Assembly: GCA_934589325.1 (NCBI GenBank)
Contig: CAKTNU010000048.1
Coordinates: 1 to 9,836 of the forward strand
Direction: 5' to 3'
Origin: an uncultured Oscillospiraceae bacterium
GTDB taxonomy: Bacteria > Bacillota_A > Clostridia > Oscillospirales > Oscillospiraceae
Length of the DNA: 9,836 nt
Shown here: positions 1-7,404 of the stretch, in pieces
How the letters are laid out: each line of letters begins with the position of its first letter
Numbering within the stretch: the stretch's first letter is position 1
The notes under the pieces: model-generated
The model's database searches: none
What the model was told of the DNA's origin: nothing
Seen by the model: only the letters and a program-made list of their open reading frames with translations
Position numbers and translations under genes: made by a program

Positions 1-698
1 GCTATAAGTGGGGCTACTTCCCCGAGACGCGCAGATATAACAGCGTTGATGCGCTCATGTCCGGCAAGGGGCGGACGGAAATACTATGGTGCGGCCGCTT
101 TCTTGACTGGAAGCATCCGGACGATGTTATAAGAGCCGCGCTGCGGCTGAAGCTGGACGGATATGATTTTCATGTTAGGCTCATTGGCACCGGCGCAATG
201 GAGGAGACCCTGAAGGCTATGATAGCCGAGCATGGTCTTGAAAACGAGGTCGAGCTGCTAGGCGCGATGCCGCCGGACGATGTGCGGCGTTATATGGAGC
301 ACACAGGGATATATCTGTTCACCAGCGACCGGCGTGAGGGCTGGGGCGCGGTGCTGAATGAGGCGATGAACAGCGGCTGCGCCGTCATCGCGGCAAGCGA
401 GATAGGCGCGGCGCCGTTCCTTGTAAAAAACGGCAGGAACGGGCTCATTTACCGTTCAGGCGATGTGGACGGGCTGTATGAAAACATAAAGAGGCTGCTC
501 GACGAACCGGAGGAGCAGCGCAGACTGGGCGAAGCGGCGTATCATACGATCACGGATATATGGAATTCAGAGGTCGCCGCACGGCGACTGCTTGCACTGT
601 CGCAGGCGATCATGGATGGGGACGCAAGCCCGGAGCTGTTCGAGGATGGGCCGTGCAGCCGGGCAGAGACGGTCTCCGGGGATTGGTATAAAGAATGA
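1..698 (+). CDS. GT4-type glycosyltransferase, 5'-truncated by the window edge
   Basis: This is the C-terminal part of a retaining, nucleotide-sugar-dependent glycosyltransferase, expected to add a sugar to the lipid-linked capsule repeat unit on the inner face of the membrane. The frame is open from base 3 with no stop before 696-698, so the true start lies upstream. The ATG at 57 is internal, because the in-frame residues before it (KWGYFPE) resemble the linker typical of GT4 enzymes. Visible C-terminal Rossmann features are the LWCGRFLDWKHPDD segment (basic residues near the donor phosphates) and the EX7E signature EGWGAVLNE, whose two glutamates are encoded at 336-338 and 360-362. This is followed by a small-residue loop and NGLIY, as usual for the family. 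Donor and acceptor cannot be read from the sequence. With CapEFG downstream, an L-FucNAc transferase is possible but only inferred. Its stop overlaps the next gene as ATGA (695-698). Confidence 0.9.
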   Translation, partial: YKWGYFPETRRYNSVDALMSGKGRTEILWCGRFLDWKHPDDVIRAALRLKLDGYDFHVRLIGTGAMEETLKAMIAEHGLENEVELLGAMPPDDVRRYMEHTGIYLFTSDRREGWGAVLNEAMNSGCAVIAASEIGAAPFLVKNGRNGLIYRSGDVDGLYENIKRLLDEPEEQRRLGEAAYHTITDIWNSEVAARRLLALSQAIMDGDASPELFEDGPCSRAETVSGDWYKE

Positions 699-1219
699 AG
701 CTGAAAACTCTCAAACGCTATACGGCTATATATCTGGTGAACCATGTGCTGGCCGGAACGCGGAGCTTTGCGGCAAAACGCCGGCTGCTCCGTTCCGCCG
801 GATACGATATCGGCGAGGGGACGAAGGTGGTCGGTCCGGTGTTCTGCACGGGTCGGCTGAGCATCGGCGCAAATTGCTGGATAGGCCGGAATTTCACAGT
901 CAACGGCAACGGCAGCGTCACCATCGGTGATAACTGTGACCTTGCGCCGGACGTCACATTCTGCACGGGCGGCCACAAGGTCGGCAGCCACGAACGCCGT
1001 GCAGGGCAGGGCGAGAGCTATGATATTTCCGTTGGGAGCGGCGTCTGGATCGGTATCCGGGCGACGGTGCTGGGGAACACGGCGATAGGCGACGGCAGCG
1101 TCGTCGCGGCATGCGCCTGCGTAACGTGGGACGTTCCGGCCGATTCGCTGGTTGCCGGGGTCCCGGCCAAAATTGTCAAGGAGTATAAAAACGGTGCTGC
1201 GATCACTGAAAAAGAATAG
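695..1219 (+). CDS. Left-handed beta-helix (hexapeptide repeat) O-acyltransferase
   Basis: The 174-residue product is a probable acetyl-CoA-dependent O-acetyltransferase of the LacA/WcaF/serine-acetyltransferase-like superfamily. It is likely to acetylate a sugar of the capsule repeat unit or a precursor. After a basic N-terminal helix (residues 1-35), isoleucine-patch hexapeptide turns run from about residue 38 to 160 (for example SIGANCWIG, VTIGDN, GVWIG, TAIGDGSVV). The loop TGGHKVGS at 91-98 carries His94, the likely catalytic base, followed by RRAG. The C-terminal DVPADSLVAGVPAKIV is the usual end of these enzymes. The ATG at 695 overlaps the stop of the glycosyltransferase gene, and the ribosome binding site is weak, so translation is probably coupled. 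The last 26 bases overlap the flippase gene. The fold is certain; the exact substrate is unknown. Confidence 0.88.
   Translation: MKLKTLKRYTAIYLVNHVLAGTRSFAAKRRLLRSAGYDIGEGTKVVGPVFCTGRLSIGANCWIGRNFTVNGNGSVTIGDNCDLAPDVTFCTGGHKVGSHERRAGQGESYDISVGSGVWIGIRATVLGNTAIGDGSVVAACACVTWDVPADSLVAGVPAKIVKEYKNGAAITEKE
1178..1183 (+). promoter_or_regulatory. Shine-Dalgarno AAGGAG for the flippase gene
   Basis: AAGGAG lies inside the 3' end of the acyltransferase gene, 10 bases before a GTG at 1194. It decides the flippase start: the longer frame beginning at TTG 1152 has no comparable site and would need a 68-base overlap. Confidence 0.6.
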
Positions 1220-2501
1220 AGTGGTAAAAAACGCCGGGTGGATAATAGGAGGCAAGCTCGCCAACAAGCTGCTGGCGTTCGTCGTCGGCATTTTTGCCGC
1301 ACGCTGGCTCGGCCCGGGCAACTACGGGCTGATAAATTATGCGGCCGCGTATGCGACATTTTTCGCCTCGCTCTGCACCCTCGGCATAAACAGCGTCATC
1401 GTCAAGAATTTTGTCGACCACCCGGAGCAGGAGGGTGAGACCATCGGTACAACGCTGCTGCTCAGGGCGGTGTCGAGCCTGCTGTCGGCACTCATGATAG
1501 TCGGCATAGTCAGCATTGTCGACAGCGGCGAGCCTCTTACGGTCGTTGTTGTCGCGTTATACAGCGTTGGGCTCGTGTTTCAGGTTTTTGATACGCTGAA
1601 TTACTGGTTCCAGGCCAGACTGCAGTCAAAATATTCGGCGATGGCGGAGCTCGTCTCTTATGCGGCGGTGTCGGTATATAAGATAGTGCTGCTGGCGCTT
1701 GGCAAGAGCGTCAAATGGTTCGCAGTCGCGAGCTCACTGGATTATATAGTCCTGGCAGTGTTTCTGCTCATCGCGTACTTCAAAAACGGCGGCACGGGAT
1801 TTCGCGTCTCGCGGCACAAGGCAAAGGAGCTGCTGCAGAGCAGCAAGAGCTTTATAATCGCGGGGCTTATGGTGTCGGTCTATGCCTGCACCGATAAGCT
1901 GATGCTCAAGCAGATGCTGGGTGCGGATGCGGTCGGACATTATTCGCTGGCGTCGTCGGTGAGTGTGTCATGGGCGTTCATCCTTGCAGCGGTGATAGAT
2001 TCGATGTATCCCAGCGTGGTACAGAGCTTTAACAGTGACCGCGCCCTGTATGAGCGTAAGAACCGCCAGCTCTATGCGCTGGTCTTTTATACGGCGCTGT
2101 TCATGTCGGCGCTGATCTGCATAGCTGCAAGGCCGTTCGTGGTCATTCTCTATGGGGAGACGTATCTCCCGGCTGTGCAGCCGCTGAGAATAGTCGTGTG
2201 GTATACGGCGTTCTCGTATCTCGGCGTTGCGCGTAACGCATGGATGGTGTGCGAGGAGCGGCAGAAGTATCTCAAGTATCTGTATTTCGGAGCGGCGGTC
2301 ATGAACGTCATTCTGAATCTGCTGCTCATCCCGATGTGGGGCGCATCCGGTGCCGCCGCCGCATCGCTGCTCACGCAGATATCAACAACGGTGCTGCTGC
2401 CGGCGCTGATCCGCCCGCTGCGGCCTAATGCAAAGCTGATGCTTGACGCTGTGCTTCTGCGCGGCGTATTGCCGGACCGGGGCAGAGAAAGCGCCGGATA
2501 A
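1194..2501 (+). CDS. wzx: Wzx-type polysaccharide repeat-unit flippase (MOP superfamily)
   Basis: This is an integral membrane protein expected to move the undecaprenyl-diphosphate-linked repeat unit from the cytoplasmic to the outer leaflet. From the GTG at 1194 the product is 435 residues, a usual length for Wzx. The frame can be extended to TTG 1152 (449 residues), but the GTG has the better ribosome binding site. The N-terminus is a basic segment followed by AGWIIGGKLANKLL and ARWLGPGNYGLINYA, the family's characteristic first helix and loop. About twelve hydrophobic segments alternate with short loops across the whole protein, including a basic cytoplasmic loop (SRHKAKELLQSSKSF) before the second half and a hydrophobic LLIPMWGASGAAAASLL near the C-terminus. 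It overlaps the acyltransferase gene by 26 bases. Family assignment is strong; substrate specificity is unknown but should match the repeat unit built by this locus. Confidence 0.9.
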   Translation: MLRSLKKNRVVKNAGWIIGGKLANKLLAFVVGIFAARWLGPGNYGLINYAAAYATFFASLCTLGINSVIVKNFVDHPEQEGETIGTTLLLRAVSSLLSALMIVGIVSIVDSGEPLTVVVVALYSVGLVFQVFDTLNYWFQARLQSKYSAMAELVSYAAVSVYKIVLLALGKSVKWFAVASSLDYIVLAVFLLIAYFKNGGTGFRVSRHKAKELLQSSKSFIIAGLMVSVYACTDKLMLKQMLGADAVGHYSLASSVSVSWAFILAAVIDSMYPSVVQSFNSDRALYERKNRQLYALVFYTALFMSALICIAARPFVVILYGETYLPAVQPLRIVVWYTAFSYLGVARNAWMVCEERQKYLKYLYFGAAVMNVILNLLLIPMWGASGAAAASLLTQISTTVLLPALIRPLRPNAKLMLDAVLLRGVLPDRGRESAG

Positions 2502-2506
2502 ATGAG

Positions 2507-2525
2507 CCGGATGCGCGGCATCCGG
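2507..2525 (+). repeat. Small perfect hairpin between flippase gene and capE
   Basis: CCGGATG (2507-2513) and CATCCGG (2519-2525) form a perfect 7-bp stem around a 5-base loop, in the only sizeable gap within the operon (2502-2558). No U-run follows, so it is not a convincing intrinsic terminator. RNA processing, transcript stabilisation or a module boundary are the likelier roles. Confidence 0.5.
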
Positions 2526-2558
2526 AATTACTGAGGCAAAAGAAAAGGGGATAGATAC

Positions 2559-3587
2559 ATGTCGTCATTCCAGGGCAAGACCCTTCTTATCACCGGGGGG
2601 ACAGGTTCGTTCGGGAACGCTGTGCTGCGGCGATTTTTGAGCACAGATATCCGCGAGATACGCATCCTCTCGCGGGATGAGAAAAAGCAGGACGATATGC
2701 GCCATATATATCAGGAGACCTGCCCGCAGCATGCCTCCAAGATGAAATTCTACATCGGCGATGTGCGCGATCACGGCTCTATTACTAACGCTTTCCGCGG
2801 AGTGGACTTTGTATTTCATGCGGCAGCGCTCAAGCAGGTGCCGTCGTGCGAGTTTTACCCGATGGAGGCCGTAAAGACCAATATCATCGGTTCCGACAAT
2901 GTGATAAGCGCCTGTGTAGAGAACCATGTTAAAAAGGCAATATTTCTCTCGACGGATAAGGCCGCATACCCGATAAACGCTATGGGAATGACCAAGGCCG
3001 TCATGGAGAAAAACGTCATTGCCCGTTCGCGGCAGATGCTGCCGGGTGACCCGGTGCTGTGCCTGACGCGCTATGGCAATGTCATGGCTTCACGCGGGTC
3101 GGTCATTCCGCTGTTCTGCCAGCAGATAGACGAGGGCAAGCCCATAACTGTTACGGACCCGGCCATGACCCGCTTCATGATGACGCTTGAGGATGCGGTC
3201 GACCTTGTTATCTACGCTTTTGAGCATGGCGGACAGGGTGATCTTTTTGTCCAGAAGGCTCCGGCCGCGACAATAGAGACGCTGGCAAGGGCGATAACAG
3301 AGCTGAAGGGCTCCGACACCGGAGTGACGACCATCGGTACGCGTCACGGCGAAAAGCTGTTCGAGGTGCTGGTCACGGCGGAGGAGATGCTGCGGGCGGA
3401 GGATCTGCCCGGCTTCTTCCGCATCCCGGCCGACAACCGCGATCTCAACTACGACAATTATTTCAGCAAGGGCAGTACGGAGCTCGGCAGCATCGAGCAG
3501 TACACCTCGCATAACACACACAGACTCTCCGTCGAAGAGATGAAGGAGCTGCTGCTGAAGCTGAAGCTCTTCGGAGGAAGCTGCTGA
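2559..3587 (+). CDS. capE: UDP-GlcNAc 4,6-dehydratase / 5-epimerase, first enzyme of UDP-L-FucNAc synthesis
   Basis: This extended SDR enzyme matches CapE/FnlA/WbjB, which turns UDP-GlcNAc into a 4-keto-6-deoxy intermediate and epimerises it for the L-FucNAc route in the cytoplasm. The product is 342 residues. The NADP-binding GGTGSFG is at 13-19. STDKAAYPIN (131-140) is followed by MGMTK (142-146), so the usual catalytic YxxxK is MxxxK here. This substitution is reported for CapE and WbjB and separates them from FlaA1-type dehydratases. RYGNVMASRGSV (171-182) and the C-terminal TRHGEKLFEVL (261-271) also fit the family. The ATG at 2559 has AAGGGG (2545-2550) 8 bases upstream. Its stop overlaps the next start as TGATG (3585-3589). 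The adjacent CapF and CapG homologues make the assignment specific rather than just generic CapD-like. Confidence 0.93.
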   Translation: MSSFQGKTLLITGGTGSFGNAVLRRFLSTDIREIRILSRDEKKQDDMRHIYQETCPQHASKMKFYIGDVRDHGSITNAFRGVDFVFHAAALKQVPSCEFYPMEAVKTNIIGSDNVISACVENHVKKAIFLSTDKAAYPINAMGMTKAVMEKNVIARSRQMLPGDPVLCLTRYGNVMASRGSVIPLFCQQIDEGKPITVTDPAMTRFMMTLEDAVDLVIYAFEHGGQGDLFVQKAPAATIETLARAITELKGSDTGVTTIGTRHGEKLFEVLVTAEEMLRAEDLPGFFRIPADNRDLNYDNYFSKGSTELGSIEQYTSHNTHRLSVEEMKELLLKLKLFGGSC

Positions 3588-4753
3588 TGGACATACTTGT
3601 AACCGGTGCAAATGGCTTCGTGGGCCGCAGTCTGACGGAGCGGCTGGAGGCAATAAGATCCAATCGGGACGCTACGCGCCCGGCGCTCGATATCGGGCGA
3701 GTATTCCGCTGCACCCGCAGCACCAGTGAGGAGGAACTCGCGGAGTACTGCCGCGAGGCTGATATTGTGGTTCATCTTGCGGGTGTGAACCGCCCGCAGC
3801 GGCAGGAGGAGTTTGCCGAGGGCAACGTGGACTTCACGGCAAAGCTGCTGAGTTTGCTGCGCGGACGGGGGACTCCGTGCCCGGTGATATTCACATCATC
3901 CGCACAGGCAAGTCTGAGCGGCCGCTTCGCCGGGAGCGCATACGGAAGATCCAAGCTCGACGCGGAGAAGCTGGTGTTTGCCTACGGTGCAGATACCGGG
4001 GCAGAGGTCATGGTCTACCGGCTGCCGAACCTTTTTGGCAAATGGTGCAGGCCGAACTATAACTCGGCCGTGGCTACCTTCTGCCACAACATTGCCCGCG
4101 GCCTGCCGATAACGGTCAGCGACCCGTCGACGGAGCTGGAGCTCGTGTATATTGACGATTTGATCGATGAATTTCTGAACGCGCTTGAGGGCCGGCAGAA
4201 CCGCACCGACGGCGGCTTCTGCTGTGTCGGGACGAGCCATCGCAGGACTCTAGGCGAAATAACGCGGCTGCTTTACACCTTTGCCGCTCAGCCGGAGACT
4301 CTGTGCATCCCGGAAATCCCGGCTGGCAGCTTTGAAAAGAAGCTGTACAGCACCTATTTGTCATATCTTCCGCCGGAAAAGACTACATTCCCGCTGAAAA
4401 TGAACAAGGATGAACGCGGCAGCTTTACGGAGCTTCTGCGCACGGAAAAGTGCGGACAGGTATCGGTAAATATCACAAAGCCCGGTGTGACGAAGGGACA
4501 GCACTGGCATAACACAAAGTGGGAGTTTTTCATCGTTGTCTCCGGGCATGGGCTGATACGTCAGCGCCGTATCGGGAGCGAAGAAGTACTTGAATTTGAC
4601 GTAAACGGCGATAAAATAGAAGCAGTGCACATGCTGCCCGGATATACGCACAGCATCACGAATCTGAGCGCGGCGGACGATCTGGTGACGGTTATGTGGG
4701 CAAACGAGCCGTTTGACCCGGCGCATCCGGACACATACCGCGAGGAGGTATAA
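3587..4753 (+). CDS. capF: Bifunctional SDR reductase/cupin epimerase, second enzyme of UDP-L-FucNAc synthesis
   Basis: This matches CapF/FnlB/WbjC, which epimerises the CapE product at C-3 with its cupin domain and reduces the C-4 ketone with NADPH in its SDR domain, giving a UDP-2-acetamido-2,6-dideoxy-L-talose. The product is 388 residues. The N-terminal SDR domain (about 1-245) has GANGFVG at 7-13 and catalytic YGRSK at 119-123. The C-terminal cupin domain (about 265-388) has GQHWHNTKWEFF, in which His306, His308 and Glu313, plus His355 (GYTHS), match the zinc-ligand pattern of S. aureus CapF in order and nearly in spacing. GGAGG at 3573-3577 precedes the ATG, which overlaps the capE stop. 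The SDR-cupin fusion is diagnostic, and no key residue appears lost. Confidence 0.93.
   Translation: MDILVTGANGFVGRSLTERLEAIRSNRDATRPALDIGRVFRCTRSTSEEELAEYCREADIVVHLAGVNRPQRQEEFAEGNVDFTAKLLSLLRGRGTPCPVIFTSSAQASLSGRFAGSAYGRSKLDAEKLVFAYGADTGAEVMVYRLPNLFGKWCRPNYNSAVATFCHNIARGLPITVSDPSTELELVYIDDLIDEFLNALEGRQNRTDGGFCCVGTSHRRTLGEITRLLYTFAAQPETLCIPEIPAGSFEKKLYSTYLSYLPPEKTTFPLKMNKDERGSFTELLRTEKCGQVSVNITKPGVTKGQHWHNTKWEFFIVVSGHGLIRQRRIGSEEVLEFDVNGDKIEAVHMLPGYTHSITNLSAADDLVTVMWANEPFDPAHPDTYREEV
4743..4748 (+). promoter_or_regulatory. Consensus Shine-Dalgarno AGGAGG for capG
   Basis: AGGAGG ends 7 bases before the TTG at 4756 and lies in the last codons of capF. It supports TTG as the real start, since no ATG or GTG is as well placed and the family's conserved N-terminus (GTRPEIIRL) begins 11 residues later. 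Confidence 0.75.
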
Positions 4754-4755
4754 CC

Positions 4756-5901
4756 TTGGCAAAGCTCAAGCTGATGACGATAATCGGCACACGGCCGGAA
4801 ATAATCCGGCTGTCGGCAACGATAAAATGCTGTGACAGATATTTTGAACAGATACTCGTACACACAGGCCAGAACTACGACTATACGCTCAATCAGGTGT
4901 TTTTCGATGATCTGGGTCTGCGTGCCCCGGACTATTATCTGGACGCTGTCGGCGGTAATCTCGGCGCGACGATCGGAAACATCATCGAGCGCTCGTATGA
5001 GCTTATGCAGCGCGTCCGTCCGGACGCGGTGCTTGTTCTCGGCGACACCAATTCCTGCCTCTCCGTCATCGGCGCGAAGCGGCTGCATATCCCGATATTC
5101 CACATGGAGGCCGGCAACCGCTGCAAGGACGAGTGCCTGCCGGAGGAGACGAACCGCCGCATCGTCGATATAATCAGCGATGTGAACCTATGCTATTCGG
5201 AGCATGCAAGGCGCTATCTGATAGAATGCGGTATGCCGAAGGAACGCACCTTCGTCACCGGAAGCCCCATGGCCGAGGTGCTGCATGCGAATCTCACGCA
5301 GATAGAGCGCAGTGACATCCTGCCGCGGCTTGGACTCGAGAAGGGGCGGTATATCCTGCTCTCGGCTCATCGTGAGGAGAACATAGATTCCGAGCGGAAC
5401 TTCCGCGCACTGTTCACGGCGATAAACGCCATGGCGGAAAAATACGATATGCCTATCCTGTATTCCTGCCACCCGCGCAGCCGCAAGCGGCTGGAGGAGA
5501 CAGGCTTTGAGCTTGACAGGCGGGTCATAGCGCATGAGCCGCTTGGCTTCCATGATTACAATAAGCTGCAGTCCAACGCATTTGCCGTTGTGTCAGACAG
5601 CGGTACGCTGCCGGAGGAAAGCAGCTTCTTCATGTCGGTCGGCAAGCCGTTCCCGGCCGTCAGCATCCGCACATCTACCGAGCGCCCGGAAGCGCTCGAT
5701 TCCGGCTGCTTCGTGCTGGCCGGGATAGATACCGAGACGCTGCTGCAGGCGGTCGATCTTGCCGTGAGCATGCAGGCCGCCGGTGAATATGGGGCGCCTG
5801 TACCGGATTACCGGGGCGAAAACGTCTCTGTCAAGGTCGTGCGCCTGATACAGAGCTATACCGGCGTCGTGAACAGAATGGTCTGGAGAAAGGACAGCTG
5901 A
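4756..5901 (+). CDS. capG: UDP-GlcNAc 2-epimerase family enzyme, final step of UDP-L-FucNAc synthesis
   Basis: This 381-residue protein of the WecB/NnaA epimerase superfamily matches CapG/FnlC/WbjD, which inverts C-2 of UDP-N-acetyl-L-pneumosamine-type intermediates to give UDP-N-acetyl-L-fucosamine. The GT-B-like fold is indicated by N-terminal GTRPEIIRL (11-19), GDTNS (96-100), the FHMEAGNRCKDE block (115-126, Glu118), ETNRR (131-135), SAHREEN (203-209), and the nucleotide-binding SDSGTLPEES block (280-289) with RTSTERPEA (305-313). The start is TTG with a consensus ribosome binding site. Its two-base spacing from capF and its place after CapE and CapF argue for CapG over the paralogous WecB, which makes UDP-ManNAc. 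The stop overlaps the phosphatase start as TGATG (5899-5903). Confidence 0.92.
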   Translation: MAKLKLMTIIGTRPEIIRLSATIKCCDRYFEQILVHTGQNYDYTLNQVFFDDLGLRAPDYYLDAVGGNLGATIGNIIERSYELMQRVRPDAVLVLGDTNSCLSVIGAKRLHIPIFHMEAGNRCKDECLPEETNRRIVDIISDVNLCYSEHARRYLIECGMPKERTFVTGSPMAEVLHANLTQIERSDILPRLGLEKGRYILLSAHREENIDSERNFRALFTAINAMAEKYDMPILYSCHPRSRKRLEETGFELDRRVIAHEPLGFHDYNKLQSNAFAVVSDSGTLPEESSFFMSVGKPFPAVSIRTSTERPEALDSGCFVLAGIDTETLLQAVDLAVSMQAAGEYGAPVPDYRGENVSVKVVRLIQSYTGVVNRMVWRKDS

Positions 5902-6638
5902 TGGTATTCACTGATATACACAGTCATGTCCTCTTCGGCACTGATGACGGCGCAAAGAACGAGGAAGAGATGCATGCCATCGTTGACGGCGCCTACGGTT
6001 CGGGTACGCGGGTGCTGTGCTGCACACCGCATTTTCACCCGGGCTACTTTGGGGATAACCGCAGTCAGGCGGATTCGGCATACGGAAAGCTCAGGGAATA
6101 TGTCGGGCTGAAGTACCCGGATATGAGCCTGTACATCGGGAACGAGCTCAGATATGCCCCGGAATGTACGGCATGGCTGCAAAGCGGCGCATGCAGGACG
6201 CTGAACGGCACGCGTTTTGTGCTGGTCGATTTCTCCGAGGCCGCGCCGGAAAAGCTCATCACCGATGGCCTGCACAGACTGCTGAACGCGGGTTACATCC
6301 CGGTGCTTGCCCATGTGGAACGGTACAGGGCGCTGCACAGGCGTTCCGCAGTCATACGGGAATACGGGAGCAACGGCGTGATACTTCAGGCCGATACGCA
6401 GTCGCTTTTCAGGGGCTTTGGCCTGTCGGTGCAGCACCAGTGCCGCAGGCTGCTTGCGGAAGGTCTGATAGATCTGTTTTCCTCCGATACGCACGACTGC
6501 ACCGGCCGTCCGCCGGATATGTCGGCCTGCGCCGTATATCTGGAGAAAAAATTCGGCGCTGCCTGCGCAGAGGCGCTGTGCTGCAAAAACGCGGTAAATA
6601 TACTACGCGGCGAGGCCGTGAGAAAGGACTTTTCTTAA
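5901..6638 (+). CDS. cpsB: PHP-family protein-tyrosine phosphatase of capsule regulation
   Basis: This is a cytoplasmic metal-dependent phosphatase (CpsB/YwqE/Cap5C type) that removes phosphate from the tyrosine cluster of the cognate kinase, CpsD. The product is 245 residues, the usual size. The PHP metal-site motifs are all present in order: DIHSHVLFGTDDGA at 5-18 (His7, His9), TPHFHPG at 42-48, GNELRY at 80-85, LAHVERYR at 136-143 (His138, Glu140) and SSDTHD at 194-199 (Asp196, His198). The ATG overlaps the capG stop by one base, with AAAGGA 6 bases upstream. The next two genes encode its expected substrate system. Cysteines are frequent (for example CC at 40-41 and 227-228), which is unusual but does not touch the catalytic residues. 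Confidence 0.93.
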   Translation: MVFTDIHSHVLFGTDDGAKNEEEMHAIVDGAYGSGTRVLCCTPHFHPGYFGDNRSQADSAYGKLREYVGLKYPDMSLYIGNELRYAPECTAWLQSGACRTLNGTRFVLVDFSEAAPEKLITDGLHRLLNAGYIPVLAHVERYRALHRRSAVIREYGSNGVILQADTQSLFRGFGLSVQHQCRRLLAEGLIDLFSSDTHDCTGRPPDMSACAVYLEKKFGAACAEALCCKNAVNILRGEAVRKDFS

Positions 6639-7403
6639 ATGGATCAGAAAGCAACGCTTAAAACGGTCACGCTTAAGGATTTATGGAGCGTATTTGTCCA
6701 TAGACTGTGGGTGATACTGCTTGCAGCCTGCATATGCGCGGGCGGATTTTTCGCCGTCGACTATATGACCTTTACCCCGCAGTATGCCTCCACCGCGACG
6801 CTGTACATTCTGCGTCAGGCGGACAGCGCCACAGCAAGCGACACAAGCTCGGACTTTTCTCTGGCGCTGAAGGTCGTGAATGACTGCACCTATCTTCTCA
6901 AGAGTCACACGGTCCTTGACGAGGTCATAGACACTCTGGCGCTCGACCTTGACTATGAGGAGCTGTACGACTGCGTGTCGACCTCAAACCCGGAGGACAC
7001 ACGTATTCTCGAGGTCACGGTCAAGGCCGAGTCTCCGGAGCTTGCGAAGAGCATTGTAGATAAGATATGCACCATCGGCGCCGACCGCATCGAGGATGCC
7101 ATGGGCTTCAGGCAGGTCAATCTGTACGAGCTCGGTACGCTCGATAATGAGCCGTGCAACAGGACGCGCATGCTGACCTTCGCATTCGTCGGGGTCGCGG
7201 CTGCGGCGGCAGCATATCTGGTATTTTTGATAATCTTCCTCCTTGACGACCGCATCCGTTCCGACGAGGACATAGAGCGCTTCCTCGGGCTGAGCATACT
7301 CGGCAATATCCCGAGTGCCGACAGCAAAAAGAACGGCAAATACGGGTACTACAAGGCGTATTCGGCGCACGGCAGAAAACCGTCCAAGAAGGAGGAAAAC
7401 TGA
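6639..7403 (+). CDS. cpsC: Wzz-like chain-length determinant and kinase-activating membrane adaptor
   Basis: This 254-residue membrane protein of the CpsC/CapA/YveK type controls polymer chain length and activates the separate BY-kinase through its cytoplasmic tail. TM1 lies at about 23-41 and TM2 at about 181-202, flanking an extracellular domain of roughly 140 residues. After TM2 comes LLDDRIRSDEDIERFLGLSILGNIP, typical of the tail segment that contacts the kinase. The proline-rich stretch normally seen just before TM2 is reduced to a single proline (NEPCNRTRM). The C-terminal tail is strongly basic (KKNGKYGYYK, KPSKKEEN). The ATG abuts the cpsB stop with no gap, with AAAGGA (6623-6628) 10 bases upstream. 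In Firmicutes the kinase is a separate protein, as here. Confidence 0.9.
   Translation: MDQKATLKTVTLKDLWSVFVHRLWVILLAACICAGGFFAVDYMTFTPQYASTATLYILRQADSATASDTSSDFSLALKVVNDCTYLLKSHTVLDEVIDTLALDLDYEELYDCVSTSNPEDTRILEVTVKAESPELAKSIVDKICTIGADRIEDAMGFRQVNLYELGTLDNEPCNRTRMLTFAFVGVAAAAAAYLVFLIIFLLDDRIRSDEDIERFLGLSILGNIPSADSKKNGKYGYYKAYSAHGRKPSKKEEN
7391..7395 (+). promoter_or_regulatory. Shine-Dalgarno GGAGG deciding the cpsD start
   Basis: GGAGG sits 9 bases before the ATG at 7405, within the last codons of cpsC. It favours that ATG over the in-frame ATG at 7315, which lies inside cpsC and would add a 30-residue arginine-rich extension unlike the family. Confidence 0.7.
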
Positions 7404-7404
7404 C

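Noticed and set aside
57..59. ATG at 57 as the glycosyltransferase start
   Set aside because: The frame is open back to the window edge and the residues encoded by bases 3-56 match the family, so the gene starts upstream.
542..1321. A 259-codon minus-strand frame across three plus-strand genes
   Set aside because: It crosses the glycosyltransferase, acyltransferase and flippase junctions and has no recognisable motif or ribosome binding site context.
2559..3587. Reading the first sugar gene as a generic FlaA1/PglF dehydratase for pseudaminic acid or bacillosamine synthesis
   Set aside because: MxxxK in place of YxxxK, the absence of an aminotransferase next door, and the CapF and CapG partners point to the L-FucNAc route.
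7315..7404. N-terminal extension of the tyrosine kinase from ATG 7315
   Set aside because: It lies inside cpsC, is arginine-rich and unlike the family. ATG 7405 has a proper ribosome binding site and gives the normal length.
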